A DNA stretch of 64,000 nt from Planctomycetota bacterium (GTDB lineage: Bacteria > Planctomycetota > Planctomycetia > Pirellulales > Pirellulaceae): positions 41,273-105,272 of the forward strand of contig VGZA01000017.1 of the NCBI GenBank assembly GCA_016872775.1, written 5' to 3'. The position numbers and the translations under genes were made by a program. Positions 52,782 through 61,328 of the stretch are shown piece by piece. How positions within the stretch are numbered: the first letter of the stretch is position 1; every line of letters starts with the position of its first letter. Under the pieces are notes generated by a model, which was not told the DNA's origin, did no database searches, and saw only the letters and a program-made list of their open reading frames with translations.

Positions 52782-54275
52782 ATGTCGAGATTGAAAACGA
52801 TCGATTCGGTTTTCCTGCGCGTGGTCCGTTCGTTCAAGCTGACCGAATATTTGCCGGGACGGCGGTGGTCAATGGCGCTGCCGATGCTGCTGAATCTGTT
52901 GCCCGCGGTATTGGCCGCGCAGACTGTCGGCGATCGGATGATGATTCGCGAAGCCACGGAACTGCGACGCGCCGAGGACGAGTCCGAGAGGATTCCCTGG
53001 GGCGCATTTGTGACCGTGGTGCGCGTGGGCGCCGATCGTTGCCGGGTTTCCTGGGTTCCTCCCCAGCGCAGTGAAATCGATGGCTGGGTGGAACGTCACG
53101 TCCTTGCGACAACCGAGGAGAGCCTCGTGCTGTTGAACGAGGCATTGCGAGTCGCTCCGGAGCAGCGGGGTGCACGGGTCGCGCGCGGGGAGCTTTGGTT
53201 GCTGACGGGCAAGCCGGACTCCGCGATCGACGATTTCTCGGCGGCACTTCGCATCGATTCCACCGATGCACAGGCGTTGTACGGCCGCGGCAGCGCCTAT
53301 CTGCATAGCGACTCGCCGGGGAAAGCGATGAATGACCTCAACGAACTGGTGCGCATCAACCCCTATTGGGCGCGCGCCTGGACGTTGCGCGGGGAAATCT
53401 GGCGTGCGCGACGCGACTTGGACAAGGCGATCGCGAACCACGACCAGGCGATCCGTCTAGCGCCGAACGATCCCGCGGCGCTGCGCGCGCGGGCAGTCTG
53501 CTGGCAGGCCAAACGCGATTTTGAAAAGGCACGCGCAGATTTCGACGCGGTGGTCGCTCTCGATCCCAGCGACGCTGAGGCCTGGATGGGGCGTGGGGAG
53601 TCGCACTTCGCCAATGGGGATTTTCAGGCTGCGGTAGACGACTATGGTGAAGTGGTGGTTTTGAGGCCGCGGGATGTCGAGCCGCGTGTGTGTCGGGGAA
53701 ATGTCTATCAGGCGATGGAGAAATGGCAGCAAGCTGTGGCCGATTTTACGTTCGCACTGCGTCTGGCACCCGACAATGTCCCGGCGCTCATCAGCCGCGG
53801 CACGACCTGGTTCATGACCCGGGATTTCGACCGGGCGCTGGCCGACTATGATCGCGCAGTGAAAATCGCTCCCGACGACGCGCAGGCCTGGATCGGACGG
53901 GCGACAGCCTTGAAAGCAAAAAAGAACTATGGCCAGGCGCTCAACGATCTCGATCAAGCGATCCGCTTGGCGCCAAAATCGCAAGCTGCTCATGGTCAGG
54001 CCGCCTGGATCCGGGCCGCCTGTCCTGTTGCCGATCATCGCGACGGTCGCCGCGCCGTGGAACTGGCAACGAGAGCCTGCGCATTGTCAAACTGGCAAGA
54101 GGCGGAGTGGGTCTCGGTACTGGCGGCCGCTTATGCCGAATCGAACGATTATGCCGCAGCCGTGAAATGGCAGAACAAAGCGTTGGGATTGGTCAGCCAA
54201 CCGGCAGAGCGCGAATTATTTTTTAGACGGATGGAGAGGTTTCAAGCCGGGCAGCCGTTGCGCGACCATCCCTGA
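52782..54275 (+). CDS. TPR-repeat protein with N-terminal SH3-like domain
   Basis: 497 residues. A hydrophobic segment at about 31-47 (ALPMLLNLLPAVLAAQT) looks like a signal; ATG 52872 just before it is an alternative start, but GGGAG lies at 6-10 nt before ATG 52782. Residues 50-110 (EATELRRAEDESERIPWGAFVTVVRVGADRCRVSW) resemble an SH3-like domain. From about 115 there are nine or more tetratricopeptide repeats: ALYGRGSAYL, DKAIANHDQAIRLAPNDPAALRARAVCWQAKRDFEKARADFDAV, ...AVADFTFALRLAPDNVPAL and others. Protein-protein scaffold; partner unknown. Confidence 0.85.
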   Translation: MSRLKTIDSVFLRVVRSFKLTEYLPGRRWSMALPMLLNLLPAVLAAQTVGDRMMIREATELRRAEDESERIPWGAFVTVVRVGADRCRVSWVPPQRSEIDGWVERHVLATTEESLVLLNEALRVAPEQRGARVARGELWLLTGKPDSAIDDFSAALRIDSTDAQALYGRGSAYLHSDSPGKAMNDLNELVRINPYWARAWTLRGEIWRARRDLDKAIANHDQAIRLAPNDPAALRARAVCWQAKRDFEKARADFDAVVALDPSDAEAWMGRGESHFANGDFQAAVDDYGEVVVLRPRDVEPRVCRGNVYQAMEKWQQAVADFTFALRLAPDNVPALISRGTTWFMTRDFDRALADYDRAVKIAPDDAQAWIGRATALKAKKNYGQALNDLDQAIRLAPKSQAAHGQAAWIRAACPVADHRDGRRAVELATRACALSNWQEAEWVSVLAAAYAESNDYAAAVKWQNKALGLVSQPAERELFFRRMERFQAGQPLRDHP

Positions 54276-54293
54276 CGATCGTTGCGATCACCC

Positions 54294-54551
54294 ATGACCG
54301 GACTCGATCCCAATTCGCTTGTCCCAATCGCGACCGCGATCGCGCGACCGGCCGAATCGCACGCGATCTTGGTGATCAATATGTCGCGATCGGGCGTCGG
54401 GTTTCTGCATTCGGCCTCGCTGTTTCCGTGTGAGCGCGTGCGACTGATGGTTGGTGACCGTGCATGCGAACTGGAGATCAAGGCCTGCCGCCGGCTTGCG
54501 ACCGGCTGTTTTCTACTCGGCGCGGAACGTCTGGAACCGGAAGCCGGCTAA
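54294..54551 (+). CDS. Small PilZ-like domain protein
   Basis: 85 residues. The stretch HAILVINMSRSGVGFLHSASLFPCERVRLMVGDRACELEIKACRRLATGCFLLGAERL follows the PilZ beta-barrel pattern: NxSxxG (the D/NxSxxG c-di-GMP motif) then a strand-rich body. The RxxxR at the front of PilZ is not obvious, so c-di-GMP binding is uncertain. It starts 18 nt after the TPR gene and is probably in the same transcript. Confidence 0.5.
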   Translation: MTGLDPNSLVPIATAIARPAESHAILVINMSRSGVGFLHSASLFPCERVRLMVGDRACELEIKACRRLATGCFLLGAERLEPEAG

Positions 54552-54652
54552 GGGCGGGCGGGCACTCGCGGAGCCGGGGGTTGATTTCCGATTCTGCCTT
54601 GGCCGCTTCGGATCTTGAATGAACGGACGACGAATCGGGATACGATGCGGAC

Positions 54653-55144
54653 TCAACGCCGCCGCATGGCCCGATCGATATCGCGCTGCGTGTCGCGTTT
54701 CTTCAGGACTTCCCGCTTATCGTGCAACTTGCGGCCCCGGCAAAGGGCCATCAGGACTTTCACGACGCCGCGGGGGCTGAAATAGACCTTCAGTGGCACC
54801 AACGTCAGCCCTTTTTCCTGGGCTCGCGCACCGAATTTGCGAAGCTCGCGACGGTGCAATAGCAGTTTCCGCGGGCGTTTCGGCTCGTGGTTCCAGATCG
54901 TCGCCTGGCGGTACTCCGGAATCTCGCAGCCGATCAGCCACATTTCATCGTCGCGAATCCGACCGTAAGCCTCCTCCAGCGACATTTTGCCGTTCCGCAG
55001 ACTCTTGACCTCGCTGCCCAGCAGGACAATGCCGCATTCCAAGGTATCCAGCAGTTCGTATTCGAATCGGGCGCGGCGATTCTCGCAAATCGGACGATCG
55101 TTCGGCTTGGGAACCGGCTTTTCACTCTTGCTTTTTTTCGCCAT
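54653..55144 (-). CDS. smpB: SsrA-binding protein SmpB
   Basis: 163 residues. SmpB binds tmRNA and is required for trans-translation. Motifs: ENRRARFEYELLDTLECGIVLLGSEVKSLRNGKMSLEEAYGRI, PEYRQATIWNHEPKRPRKLLLHRRELRKF, GLTLVPLKVYFSPRGVVKVLMALCRGRKLHDKRE, and a basic tail RDIDRAMRRR. The usual A-x-NR start is preceded by MAKKSKSEKPVPKPNDRPIC. ATG 55144 was chosen for MAKKS; no clear Shine-Dalgarno. The matching ssrA is at 2314-2674, far from it. Confidence 0.96.
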   Translation of the reverse strand: MAKKSKSEKPVPKPNDRPICENRRARFEYELLDTLECGIVLLGSEVKSLRNGKMSLEEAYGRIRDDEMWLIGCEIPEYRQATIWNHEPKRPRKLLLHRRELRKFGARAQEKGLTLVPLKVYFSPRGVVKVLMALCRGRKLHDKREVLKKRDTQRDIDRAMRRR

Positions 55145-55296
55145 GGCTGAATACCACTCTAGCGAACATTCTGTTTTTTGGCAGGCCGGCAATCGGTCTG
55201 GCCGAAATGACGCCCGCTTGGTAAATAGTCGTTCGCCGCCCGACAGCCGGTCGGCACGACCGATGAAGGTGCGGTTCCCGCGGATCTGGATCGCTC

Positions 55297-56076
55297 ATGG
55301 ATGATGAATCAACAGAATTCGATCGCCCTGAATGCGGGTTGCGCGACCCGTGGGACGGCTCCCCTTCCGTGGCTTTTCACCTGCTCGACTGTGCCCCGTT
55401 TTCGCTCGTCGCCCGGCTGCAGGAGCTGATCGGAGAGAGACTGTTGCGGAATGGGCTCGACCAGACGGTGATCCTGGTCTGCGAACATCCTCCGATTGTT
55501 ACCGTCGGCCGGCGTGGCTCGTGGCGGCAGTTGTTGACGCCCGGCCAGGAATCGGCGGTCGATCGAAGGTTCGTGAAGTGGGTTCCACGGAGCGGCGGTT
55601 GCATCGTGCATGGTCCTGGGCAGCTGGCAGTGTATTCGATTGCGCCCCATCACCCGGCGTCGCCCGCTGCCCGGATCTTCTGTGCGGCCCTTCATCGGGG
55701 GCTGGCGTCGTTCTTAGGAGAAATTGGCATTTCGATACGCAGGGCCGACCCGCAGCTGGGGATCTGGAGCCGACTGGGTGCGGTGGCGGTTTACGGAAAC
55801 CGCGACTCGGAGGAGCTCACCTATCACGGCCTCTACCTGAATGTGTACCCGCCGCGCGGATCGCTTAATCAAGTGCAATTTCTGCCGCCGAGCGACGTCC
55901 CGATGGGCCAGACGGCGCGAATGAGCTCCCTTCTGGCCGAGCAGCGCCAACCTGTTAGAATGGCGCAGGTTCGCGCGGAGTTAATGCCCGCAATCGCCCA
56001 GGCACTTGGCTGCGAGCGTTACCATATCTTTACTGGCCACCCTTTGCTGTCCCGGGTTCGCGTGCATGACGGTTGA
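55297..56076 (+). CDS. LipB-like octanoyltransferase-family protein, catalytic Cys and Lys not seen
   Basis: 259 residues with the LipB pattern: ILVCEHPPIVTVGRRGSW, WVPRSGGCIVHGPGQLAVYSI, LTYHGLYLNVYP. In LipB a Lys precedes the LHGFALN strand (KxxAxG) and a PCG Cys follows. Here the corresponding segments are GIWSRLGAVAVYG (residues 155-167, no Lys) and FLPPSDVPMG (195-204, no Cys). So the protein may bind but not transfer octanoyl groups, or use another mechanism. It overlaps lipA by 11 nt and heads the lipA-lutB-lutC operon. My hand alignment is approximate. Confidence 0.7.
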   Translation: MDDESTEFDRPECGLRDPWDGSPSVAFHLLDCAPFSLVARLQELIGERLLRNGLDQTVILVCEHPPIVTVGRRGSWRQLLTPGQESAVDRRFVKWVPRSGGCIVHGPGQLAVYSIAPHHPASPAARIFCAALHRGLASFLGEIGISIRRADPQLGIWSRLGAVAVYGNRDSEELTYHGLYLNVYPPRGSLNQVQFLPPSDVPMGQTARMSSLLAEQRQPVRMAQVRAELMPAIAQALGCERYHIFTGHPLLSRVRVHDG

Positions 56077-56989
56077 ACTTCCGATTCTCGGCCTGGCAAC
56101 GCCGGTTCCGCATCGCGAGCGCCGGCTGCCCGATTGGCTGCGACGGGAATTTCCGACGGGCAATGGCAATCAGTTCACGGCGAATCTGCTGGCGGAATTT
56201 GGTTTGGAGACCGTTTGCCAGGAGGCCCGTTGCCCAAACCGGATGGAATGCTGGTCGCATCGGACCGCGACATTCATGATTCTGGGAAAAATCTGCACCC
56301 GGCCTTGCGGGTTCTGTTCCGTGGAGCGGGGCAAGCCGGCGCCGCCGTCCCTGGATGAACCGGAACGGCTCGCGGAAGCCGCACAACGGCTCGGCCTGCG
56401 GCACGTCGTCGTAACGTCGGTAACCCGCGATGACCTGGAGGATGGCGGCGCGGAACAGTTCGCGCGATGCGTCGGCGCCATTCGTCGAACGACCGGCGCG
56501 ACCGTGGAGGTTCTGACTCCCGATTTCCGCGACAACCTGCCGGCACTCGACACGGTGCTTGCTTCCGCTCCGGAAGTCTTCAATCACAATACGGAGACGG
56601 TACCCAGGCTGTACCGCTCCGTGCGCGGGCCAAAATCGGACTATCGCTGGACCATGAAATTGCTGCGTCACGCCCGTCAAAGCGATCCCCGCATCAAGAC
56701 CAAGAGCGGACTGATGCTGGGGCTTGGCGAATCGACCGCGGAGGTGCTCGATGTCCTGGCCGATTTGCGGGAGGTCGGCTGCGACTTTCTGACGCTGGGT
56801 CAGTACCTTCAGCCGACGTTCGACCATTTGCCGGTGGTTCGCTATGTCACTCCGCAGGAGTTCGCCGAACTGGGCGATCTGGCGCGATCGCTCGGCTTCT
56901 CCCAGGTCGCGAGCGGGCCGTTCGTCCGCAGCAGCTACCATGCCCGCGAGATGGTGGAAACGCCGCAGTCGCAGGAAGGGATTGCATGA
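56066..56989 (+). CDS. lipA: Lipoyl synthase
   Basis: 307 residues. Radical SAM enzyme that inserts two sulfurs into protein-bound octanoate. Both clusters are intact: auxiliary CQEARCPNRMECW (Cys51, Cys56, Cys62) and radical SAM CTRPCGFC (Cys77, Cys81, Cys84). LMLGLGE, TLGQYLQPT and the C-terminal RSSYHA signature are also present. ATG 56066 lies within the lipB-like gene. Its stop overlaps the lutB start (ATGA). Confidence 0.97.
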   Translation: MTVELPILGLATPVPHRERRLPDWLRREFPTGNGNQFTANLLAEFGLETVCQEARCPNRMECWSHRTATFMILGKICTRPCGFCSVERGKPAPPSLDEPERLAEAAQRLGLRHVVVTSVTRDDLEDGGAEQFARCVGAIRRTTGATVEVLTPDFRDNLPALDTVLASAPEVFNHNTETVPRLYRSVRGPKSDYRWTMKLLRHARQSDPRIKTKSGLMLGLGESTAEVLDVLADLREVGCDFLTLGQYLQPTFDHLPVVRYVTPQEFAELGDLARSLGFSQVASGPFVRSSYHAREMVETPQSQEGIA

Positions 56990-58416
56990 CGGATTACGTG
57001 CGCGAGACGCACCGCGAGTTCCTCAAGGCATCGCGGGCCGCGGTCGCGGATCGCGGGCTGCAACAAATTCTCGGACGGCTCGGAGACACGCTCGGGCGGA
57101 AAAACCGAGAGGCCTGGCAGGCGCTGCCGAATTCCGATGCGATTCGCGAGCGTGCACGCTCGATCAAGGACGCCACGCTGGCCGATCTGGCAACCCACCT
57201 GGCGACCCTGGAAAACAGTGTCGTTGCGCGGGGAGGCCAGGTTTACTACGCCGACGACGGCGCTGCGGCCTGCCAGATCATCTGCCAGCTGGTGAAGGAG
57301 CGCGGTTTCCAACGCGTGGTGAAATCCAAGTCGATGACCAGCGAGGAAATTCACTTGAATGCCGCGCTGGAACAGGCCGGTATCGAAACGGTGGAGACCG
57401 ATTTCGGCGAGTACATTATCCAAGTGGCCGGGCATCGGCCGTCCCACATTGTCGGGCCCGCACTCCACCTATCGGCCCGTGACGTCGCGCGCATTCTCAG
57501 CCCCGTCGCCGGGGAAACGCTTCCGGTGGAGCGCGAAGCGCTCGCGGCATTCGCCCGCCGGCAGCTGCGCTCTAAATTCGCGGCCGCCGAGGTAGGAATC
57601 ACCGGCGTCAATTTCGCCATCGCCGAAACCGGATCCATCGTCCTGGTTTCCAATGAAGGGAATGCGCGATTGACCACCGCGCTGCCTCGAATTCATATTG
57701 CCGTGATGGGCATCGAAAAGGTGATCCCCCGTTTCCAGGACCTCGCCTGGTTCCTGAAGGTTTTGGCGCGAGCGGCGACAGGACAGAAACTGTCGGTCTA
57801 CACTTCGATCATTACCGGCCCACGCGCGGCCGGCGAACTCGACGGACCCGACGAGTTCCACCTGGTGATTCTCGATAACGGCCGATCCAAAATCCTCGGA
57901 AGCCCGCTGCGGGAGAGCCTGTTCTGCATTCGCTGTGGCGCGTGTCTCAACGCCTGTCCGATCTATCGCAACGTCGGTGGACATGCCTACGGAGGGGTTT
58001 ACAGCGGGCCGATCGGCGCGGTACTGACGCCCTTGTACGACGGGTTGGCGGAGCATCATCATTTGCCTCACGCGTCGAGCCTCTGCGGGGCCTGCCAGGC
58101 GGCATGCCCGGTCAAGATCCAGATTCCCCAGATGTTGATCCAGCTTCGCGAACAACTCCACGAGGAAACGCCGAACGACTCCCGTGGCGAATCCCGCGCG
58201 TACCGACTGTGGGCCGCCGTCCTGCGCCGCCCCTGGCTTTATCGCTGGAGCAGTTGGTGGGCCACGCGCACGGTCGGGCGATGGTTTCGGCGCCAGCCCT
58301 GGATCCGCCGGCTCCCGGCGGGACTGGCGGGCTGGACGGAACATCGCGACTTCCCCGCACCCGCCCCGTTGCGTTTCCGCGACTGGTGGCGACGAAACTC
58401 CAGGGAGCAGCCATGA
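56986..58416 (+). CDS. lutB: LutB-like iron-sulfur protein (lactate utilization)
   Basis: 476 residues. LUD domain (about 60-300) with HLATLENSVVARGGQVYYADDG, KSKSMTSEEIHLN and GVNFAIAETGSIVLVSNEGNAR. Two ferredoxin-type 4Fe-4S clusters follow: CIRCGACLNACP (Cys314-Cys324) and CGACQAACP (Cys367-Cys374). LutB is part of the LutABC L-lactate oxidation complex. The C-terminal ~80 residues are Arg/Trp-rich and look membrane- or partner-binding. LutA is not adjacent. Overlaps lipA and lutC by 4 nt on each side. Confidence 0.93.
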   Translation: MTDYVRETHREFLKASRAAVADRGLQQILGRLGDTLGRKNREAWQALPNSDAIRERARSIKDATLADLATHLATLENSVVARGGQVYYADDGAAACQIICQLVKERGFQRVVKSKSMTSEEIHLNAALEQAGIETVETDFGEYIIQVAGHRPSHIVGPALHLSARDVARILSPVAGETLPVEREALAAFARRQLRSKFAAAEVGITGVNFAIAETGSIVLVSNEGNARLTTALPRIHIAVMGIEKVIPRFQDLAWFLKVLARAATGQKLSVYTSIITGPRAAGELDGPDEFHLVILDNGRSKILGSPLRESLFCIRCGACLNACPIYRNVGGHAYGGVYSGPIGAVLTPLYDGLAEHHHLPHASSLCGACQAACPVKIQIPQMLIQLREQLHEETPNDSRGESRAYRLWAAVLRRPWLYRWSSWWATRTVGRWFRRQPWIRRLPAGLAGWTEHRDFPAPAPLRFRDWWRRNSREQP

Positions 58417-59111
58417 GACCGACTGGCTCCAACCGCGAGCAGTTTCTGGCGCGAGTCCAGCAGGCCTCGGAAACCGGCCGACAATACCGCGTTCCCACCC
58501 AGGATGTCGCGGACGCCATCGGCCACGTCGGCGCCGGGGCCGACCTGTGCCAGGCCTTGTCGCAAGAAATCAACGAGGTCGGCGGACGCGCGATTGTCGT
58601 CGACGACTGGACACAGGCCCCAACAATATTGGCGCAAATGCTGCGATCGTTTGAACCGCGCGCCGCCGTCCGCTGGCGGCACGAACTGCTCGATCGTGTC
58701 GGGCTCGATGCGATACTCAAGCAGATGGGCGTCGGCGTGCACGACTTCGATTCCTTGATTCAGCTCGCGCCGGACGAGCAGCGGGCGGTAATCCTGGACG
58801 CCGATATCGGCATCACCAGCACCACACTGGCCATCGCCGAAACAGGTTCGCTGCTGTTGTCTGCCCGGCCCGGCCAGGAACGCGTCGTCAGCCTGCTCCC
58901 GCCGATCCACCTGGCGCTCGTCGCGGAGTCGCAGATCGTTCCCGACCTGTTCGACGCGATGCAGCGCATTCGTGAATCCAAACTTCCCAGCGCCGTCAAT
59001 CTGGTCACCGGCCCCAGCAAGACTGGAGATATCGAATTGCAGTTGACGACTGGCGTCCACGGTCCGGGCACATGGCAGGTGTTAATCGTGCGCGAATCGA
59101 TCGGTCGTTAG
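58413..59111 (+). CDS. lutC: LutC-like LUD domain protein
   Basis: 232 residues, LUD domain. Motif DADIGITSTTLAIAETGSLLLSARPGQERVVSLLPPIHLALV is the family signature, then GPSKTGDIELQLTTGVHGPGTWQVLIV at the C-terminus. It is the third component of the lactate utilization system. ATG 58413 overlaps the lutB stop. In this window the order is lipB-like, lipA, lutB, lutC, with no lutA. Confidence 0.93.
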   Translation: MRPTGSNREQFLARVQQASETGRQYRVPTQDVADAIGHVGAGADLCQALSQEINEVGGRAIVVDDWTQAPTILAQMLRSFEPRAAVRWRHELLDRVGLDAILKQMGVGVHDFDSLIQLAPDEQRAVILDADIGITSTTLAIAETGSLLLSARPGQERVVSLLPPIHLALVAESQIVPDLFDAMQRIRESKLPSAVNLVTGPSKTGDIELQLTTGVHGPGTWQVLIVRESIGR

Positions 59112-59344
59112 AGCCGGCGGAAACCGTACGGGACCGCGGTGACGGCACAATCCGCGCCGCCGTTGCGCAGCAACAAACCCGAACAACAGGGGAAGTCTCG
59201 CTGATCGAGTCAAACCGCAACTGCCCGGAAAGCTGATGCCGTTGCAACCGGGCCTCCGATACCTATCAACGCGACAACGATGTCGAAGTAGGAAGCGCTG
59301 GAATCACTCAGGAGGTGTACTCTAACATTTTGCCGGAGGGCGAA

Positions 59345-59533
59345 ATGGTTACGAAGTCCCTTATCGAAACGCCATTTGGATCCAAGTTCATTTATCGCAT
59401 CGACGGCGAGTATACCTGGTCGGAATATATCGCATTCGACAACGCCGCGCGCAACTCCGTGGCCCAGCGGCTGATGGTGCAGATGCACCGAGTCTGGGAT
59501 GCCTTGTCGCGCCGCCTGCAGAATGCCTGGTAA
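59345..59533 (+). CDS. Small hypothetical protein
   Basis: 62 residues: MVTKSLIETPFGSKFIYRIDGEYTWSEYIAFDNAARNSVAQRLMVQ, ending in an amphipathic basic helix HRVWDALSRRLQNAW. A GGAGGG motif lies shortly before ATG 59345. An in-frame GTG at 59315 just after AGGAGG is an alternative. Composition is protein-like; no family recognised. Confidence 0.5.
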   Translation: MVTKSLIETPFGSKFIYRIDGEYTWSEYIAFDNAARNSVAQRLMVQMHRVWDALSRRLQNAW

Positions 59534-59576
59534 CGGCTTGACGATCGGTTCGCGGACCTGCGCGTCAGCCGATCGT

Positions 59577-59984
59577 TCAGTGCCCGGTTACCTCGACTTG
59601 CACCCCACCCGTGCCTTGACGGTCGAGGAATAACGCACGCTTGCCCTGCGTTCCTTGATGAATGGCGGGTGCGGTCGGCAAGCCAGATGCCGGCAATTCG
59701 GCAAACGCTTGTCCCACATCGTCGACTCGAAAACAAAAATGGTGCAGGCCGGCACCGTGCGTATCGAGCCACTTCTTTAGCGGATGATCTTCCGTCAGCG
59801 GCTGAACCAGCTGCAGGTGCGTGTTGCCCAGATCGAGATGCGTCAGCCGCACGGTGCCGTTGTTCACGACTTCGCTGAACAGCAGCGGCAGTCCCACACG
59901 ATCCCGCCAGATCGCCAGCGCGGCCTCCGTGTCGGGGACGACGATCGCCAAATGGTCCAGGGCGCGGAATTGCGGATGATTCAT
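59577..59984 (-). CDS. VOC-family protein, methylmalonyl-CoA epimerase-like
   Basis: 135 residues, two glyoxalase-type beta-alpha-beta-beta-beta units. The metal ligands expected for methylmalonyl-CoA epimerase are seen: His11 (LDHLAIVV), Gln58 or Gln61 (HLQLVQP), His81/82 (GLHHFCFRV) and Glu131 (VQVEV). TEDHPLKKWLDTHGAGLHHFCF is close to the epimerase consensus. It would interconvert (R)- and (S)-methylmalonyl-CoA in propionate metabolism. No mutase gene is nearby, so other VOC functions remain possible. Confidence 0.75.
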   Translation of the reverse strand: MNHPQFRALDHLAIVVPDTEAALAIWRDRVGLPLLFSEVVNNGTVRLTHLDLGNTHLQLVQPLTEDHPLKKWLDTHGAGLHHFCFRVDDVGQAFAELPASGLPTAPAIHQGTQGKRALFLDRQGTGGVQVEVTGH

Positions 59985-60032
59985 GGCAGGGTGACTCCTT
60001 GGAGAGGACGGGCAGTTCGTCGCTTGAGTGCC

Positions 60033-61247
60033 TTATTTGAGGACCGTATCGAGTGTCACGAGCGGTGCGTCGCCAAGCTGGCGAACGTTCGCGGTCACAC
60101 CCGACGGGATCCCGAAATGGTCATGGGGTGCGATTTCTTTTTCCTCGCCGGCGATCGATACGATCCCGCGGCCGGTAACGACCGAGACGGCGCAGAATCG
60201 CGGGCAGCGGTAGGCAAGCCCGCGCGGCGTCACACGCGCCACCGAGAGTTCCAATCCGCCCGTGCCGCCACGATCGGTGGCCCGCGCCGGTAAAATCGGA
60301 TAACGCACGCTGGCAACACGGCGGCCGGCGGCCGCAATCTCACGCTCGAGGTAGATCGTACCGTTCATTTTCTGGTTGGGGACGGGCACGAGTTCCAGCT
60401 TGTCGAGCGGCATCGGCTGCGGTTCGACGTCGAGAAATACTCCCCATCCGCCCCGGGTCAGCGAGCCAAAAACAAAAGGAACGTGATGTGGCAGGTCGCT
60501 GTCGTTGGTGTAACCATGACGGGTCCTGGGCGGAATCGGCATCGCATAACCCTCTTCGACGGCGGCGCGATAGTTGCCCAATACCGTAAAGCCTCGAAGC
60601 GGGCCGTACCCCAGATGGATTTCCACGCCGTCGTAGTGCTGATGGTACGGGACGTCCGAACGGGCTCCGTTCAGCCAGGCGAGGTTCCAGGAATGATAAT
60701 CGCCGTAGACCAGCGGCACGATCGTAATTCCCAGATTGGGCACGACGAAGCTTGCCTGTTCCGGTGCGTGCGTGTCCTGGGTCAAGTGGATGCCGTTGCC
60801 CACGGTAATCCGCTGCATTTGGTCCAGAAAGCGGTCGCGGATGACCCTCAGCTCGGGACGTGGATCCCATTGCACCGCCACGTTCAATGCGTCGAGGGCG
60901 CGCGCGACATGGGTCGCGTAATGATGGAACGTGGAGATCAGTGCCCGCATGTCGTCGCCCACGAGATCCATCGCACGGTTGGCCAGGTCCGTAAGGTGCT
61001 CGCTCGCGCGTAGCAGATGGGCGCCGGCGAGCGGTACGGACGAGGGACAAGCCGTCAAGGCGAGTCGCGTCGCGTGGAAAGCGCCGATGACATGGCCGCG
61101 GAAGGCGTGGCTGTAGAGCCTTGCCAAGGTCACGTCGCGTTCGGCGATTCGGTCCGGCGCGCGTCCCCGTTCATGGCTGTCGCAGGCCAGCTCGACAAGC
61201 CGTTCGTAGTTCGTATGTCGCTGCAAATTTCCGGAAGTGCCGTTCAT
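60033..61247 (-). CDS. Cupin-like protein of unknown function
   Basis: 404 residues. N-terminal helical part (about 10-150: ELACDSHERGRA, HATRLALTACP, HYATHVARALDALNV). Cupin motifs follow: YHQHYDGVEIHLGYGPLRGFTVL...AMPIPPRTRHGY (metal-binding His pattern) and a C-terminal GRGIVSIAGEEKEIAPHDHFGIPSG. No enzyme family recognised. ATG 61247 was chosen; the in-frame TTG at 61280 is less likely. It lies downstream of a glycosyltransferase gene on the same strand, 81 nt apart, so a role in sugar metabolism is possible. Confidence 0.65.
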   Translation of the reverse strand: MNGTSGNLQRHTNYERLVELACDSHERGRAPDRIAERDVTLARLYSHAFRGHVIGAFHATRLALTACPSSVPLAGAHLLRASEHLTDLANRAMDLVGDDMRALISTFHHYATHVARALDALNVAVQWDPRPELRVIRDRFLDQMQRITVGNGIHLTQDTHAPEQASFVVPNLGITIVPLVYGDYHSWNLAWLNGARSDVPYHQHYDGVEIHLGYGPLRGFTVLGNYRAAVEEGYAMPIPPRTRHGYTNDSDLPHHVPFVFGSLTRGGWGVFLDVEPQPMPLDKLELVPVPNQKMNGTIYLEREIAAAGRRVASVRYPILPARATDRGGTGGLELSVARVTPRGLAYRCPRFCAVSVVTGRGIVSIAGEEKEIAPHDHFGIPSGVTANVRQLGDAPLVTLDTVLK

Positions 61248-61328
61248 GCGTTTCGCCTGGAGAATGGGAAGGATCGCCAAGTCGGCCGGTGCTGCCGGCT
61301 GGGTGCGACGAGTGCAACGATGGTCATT

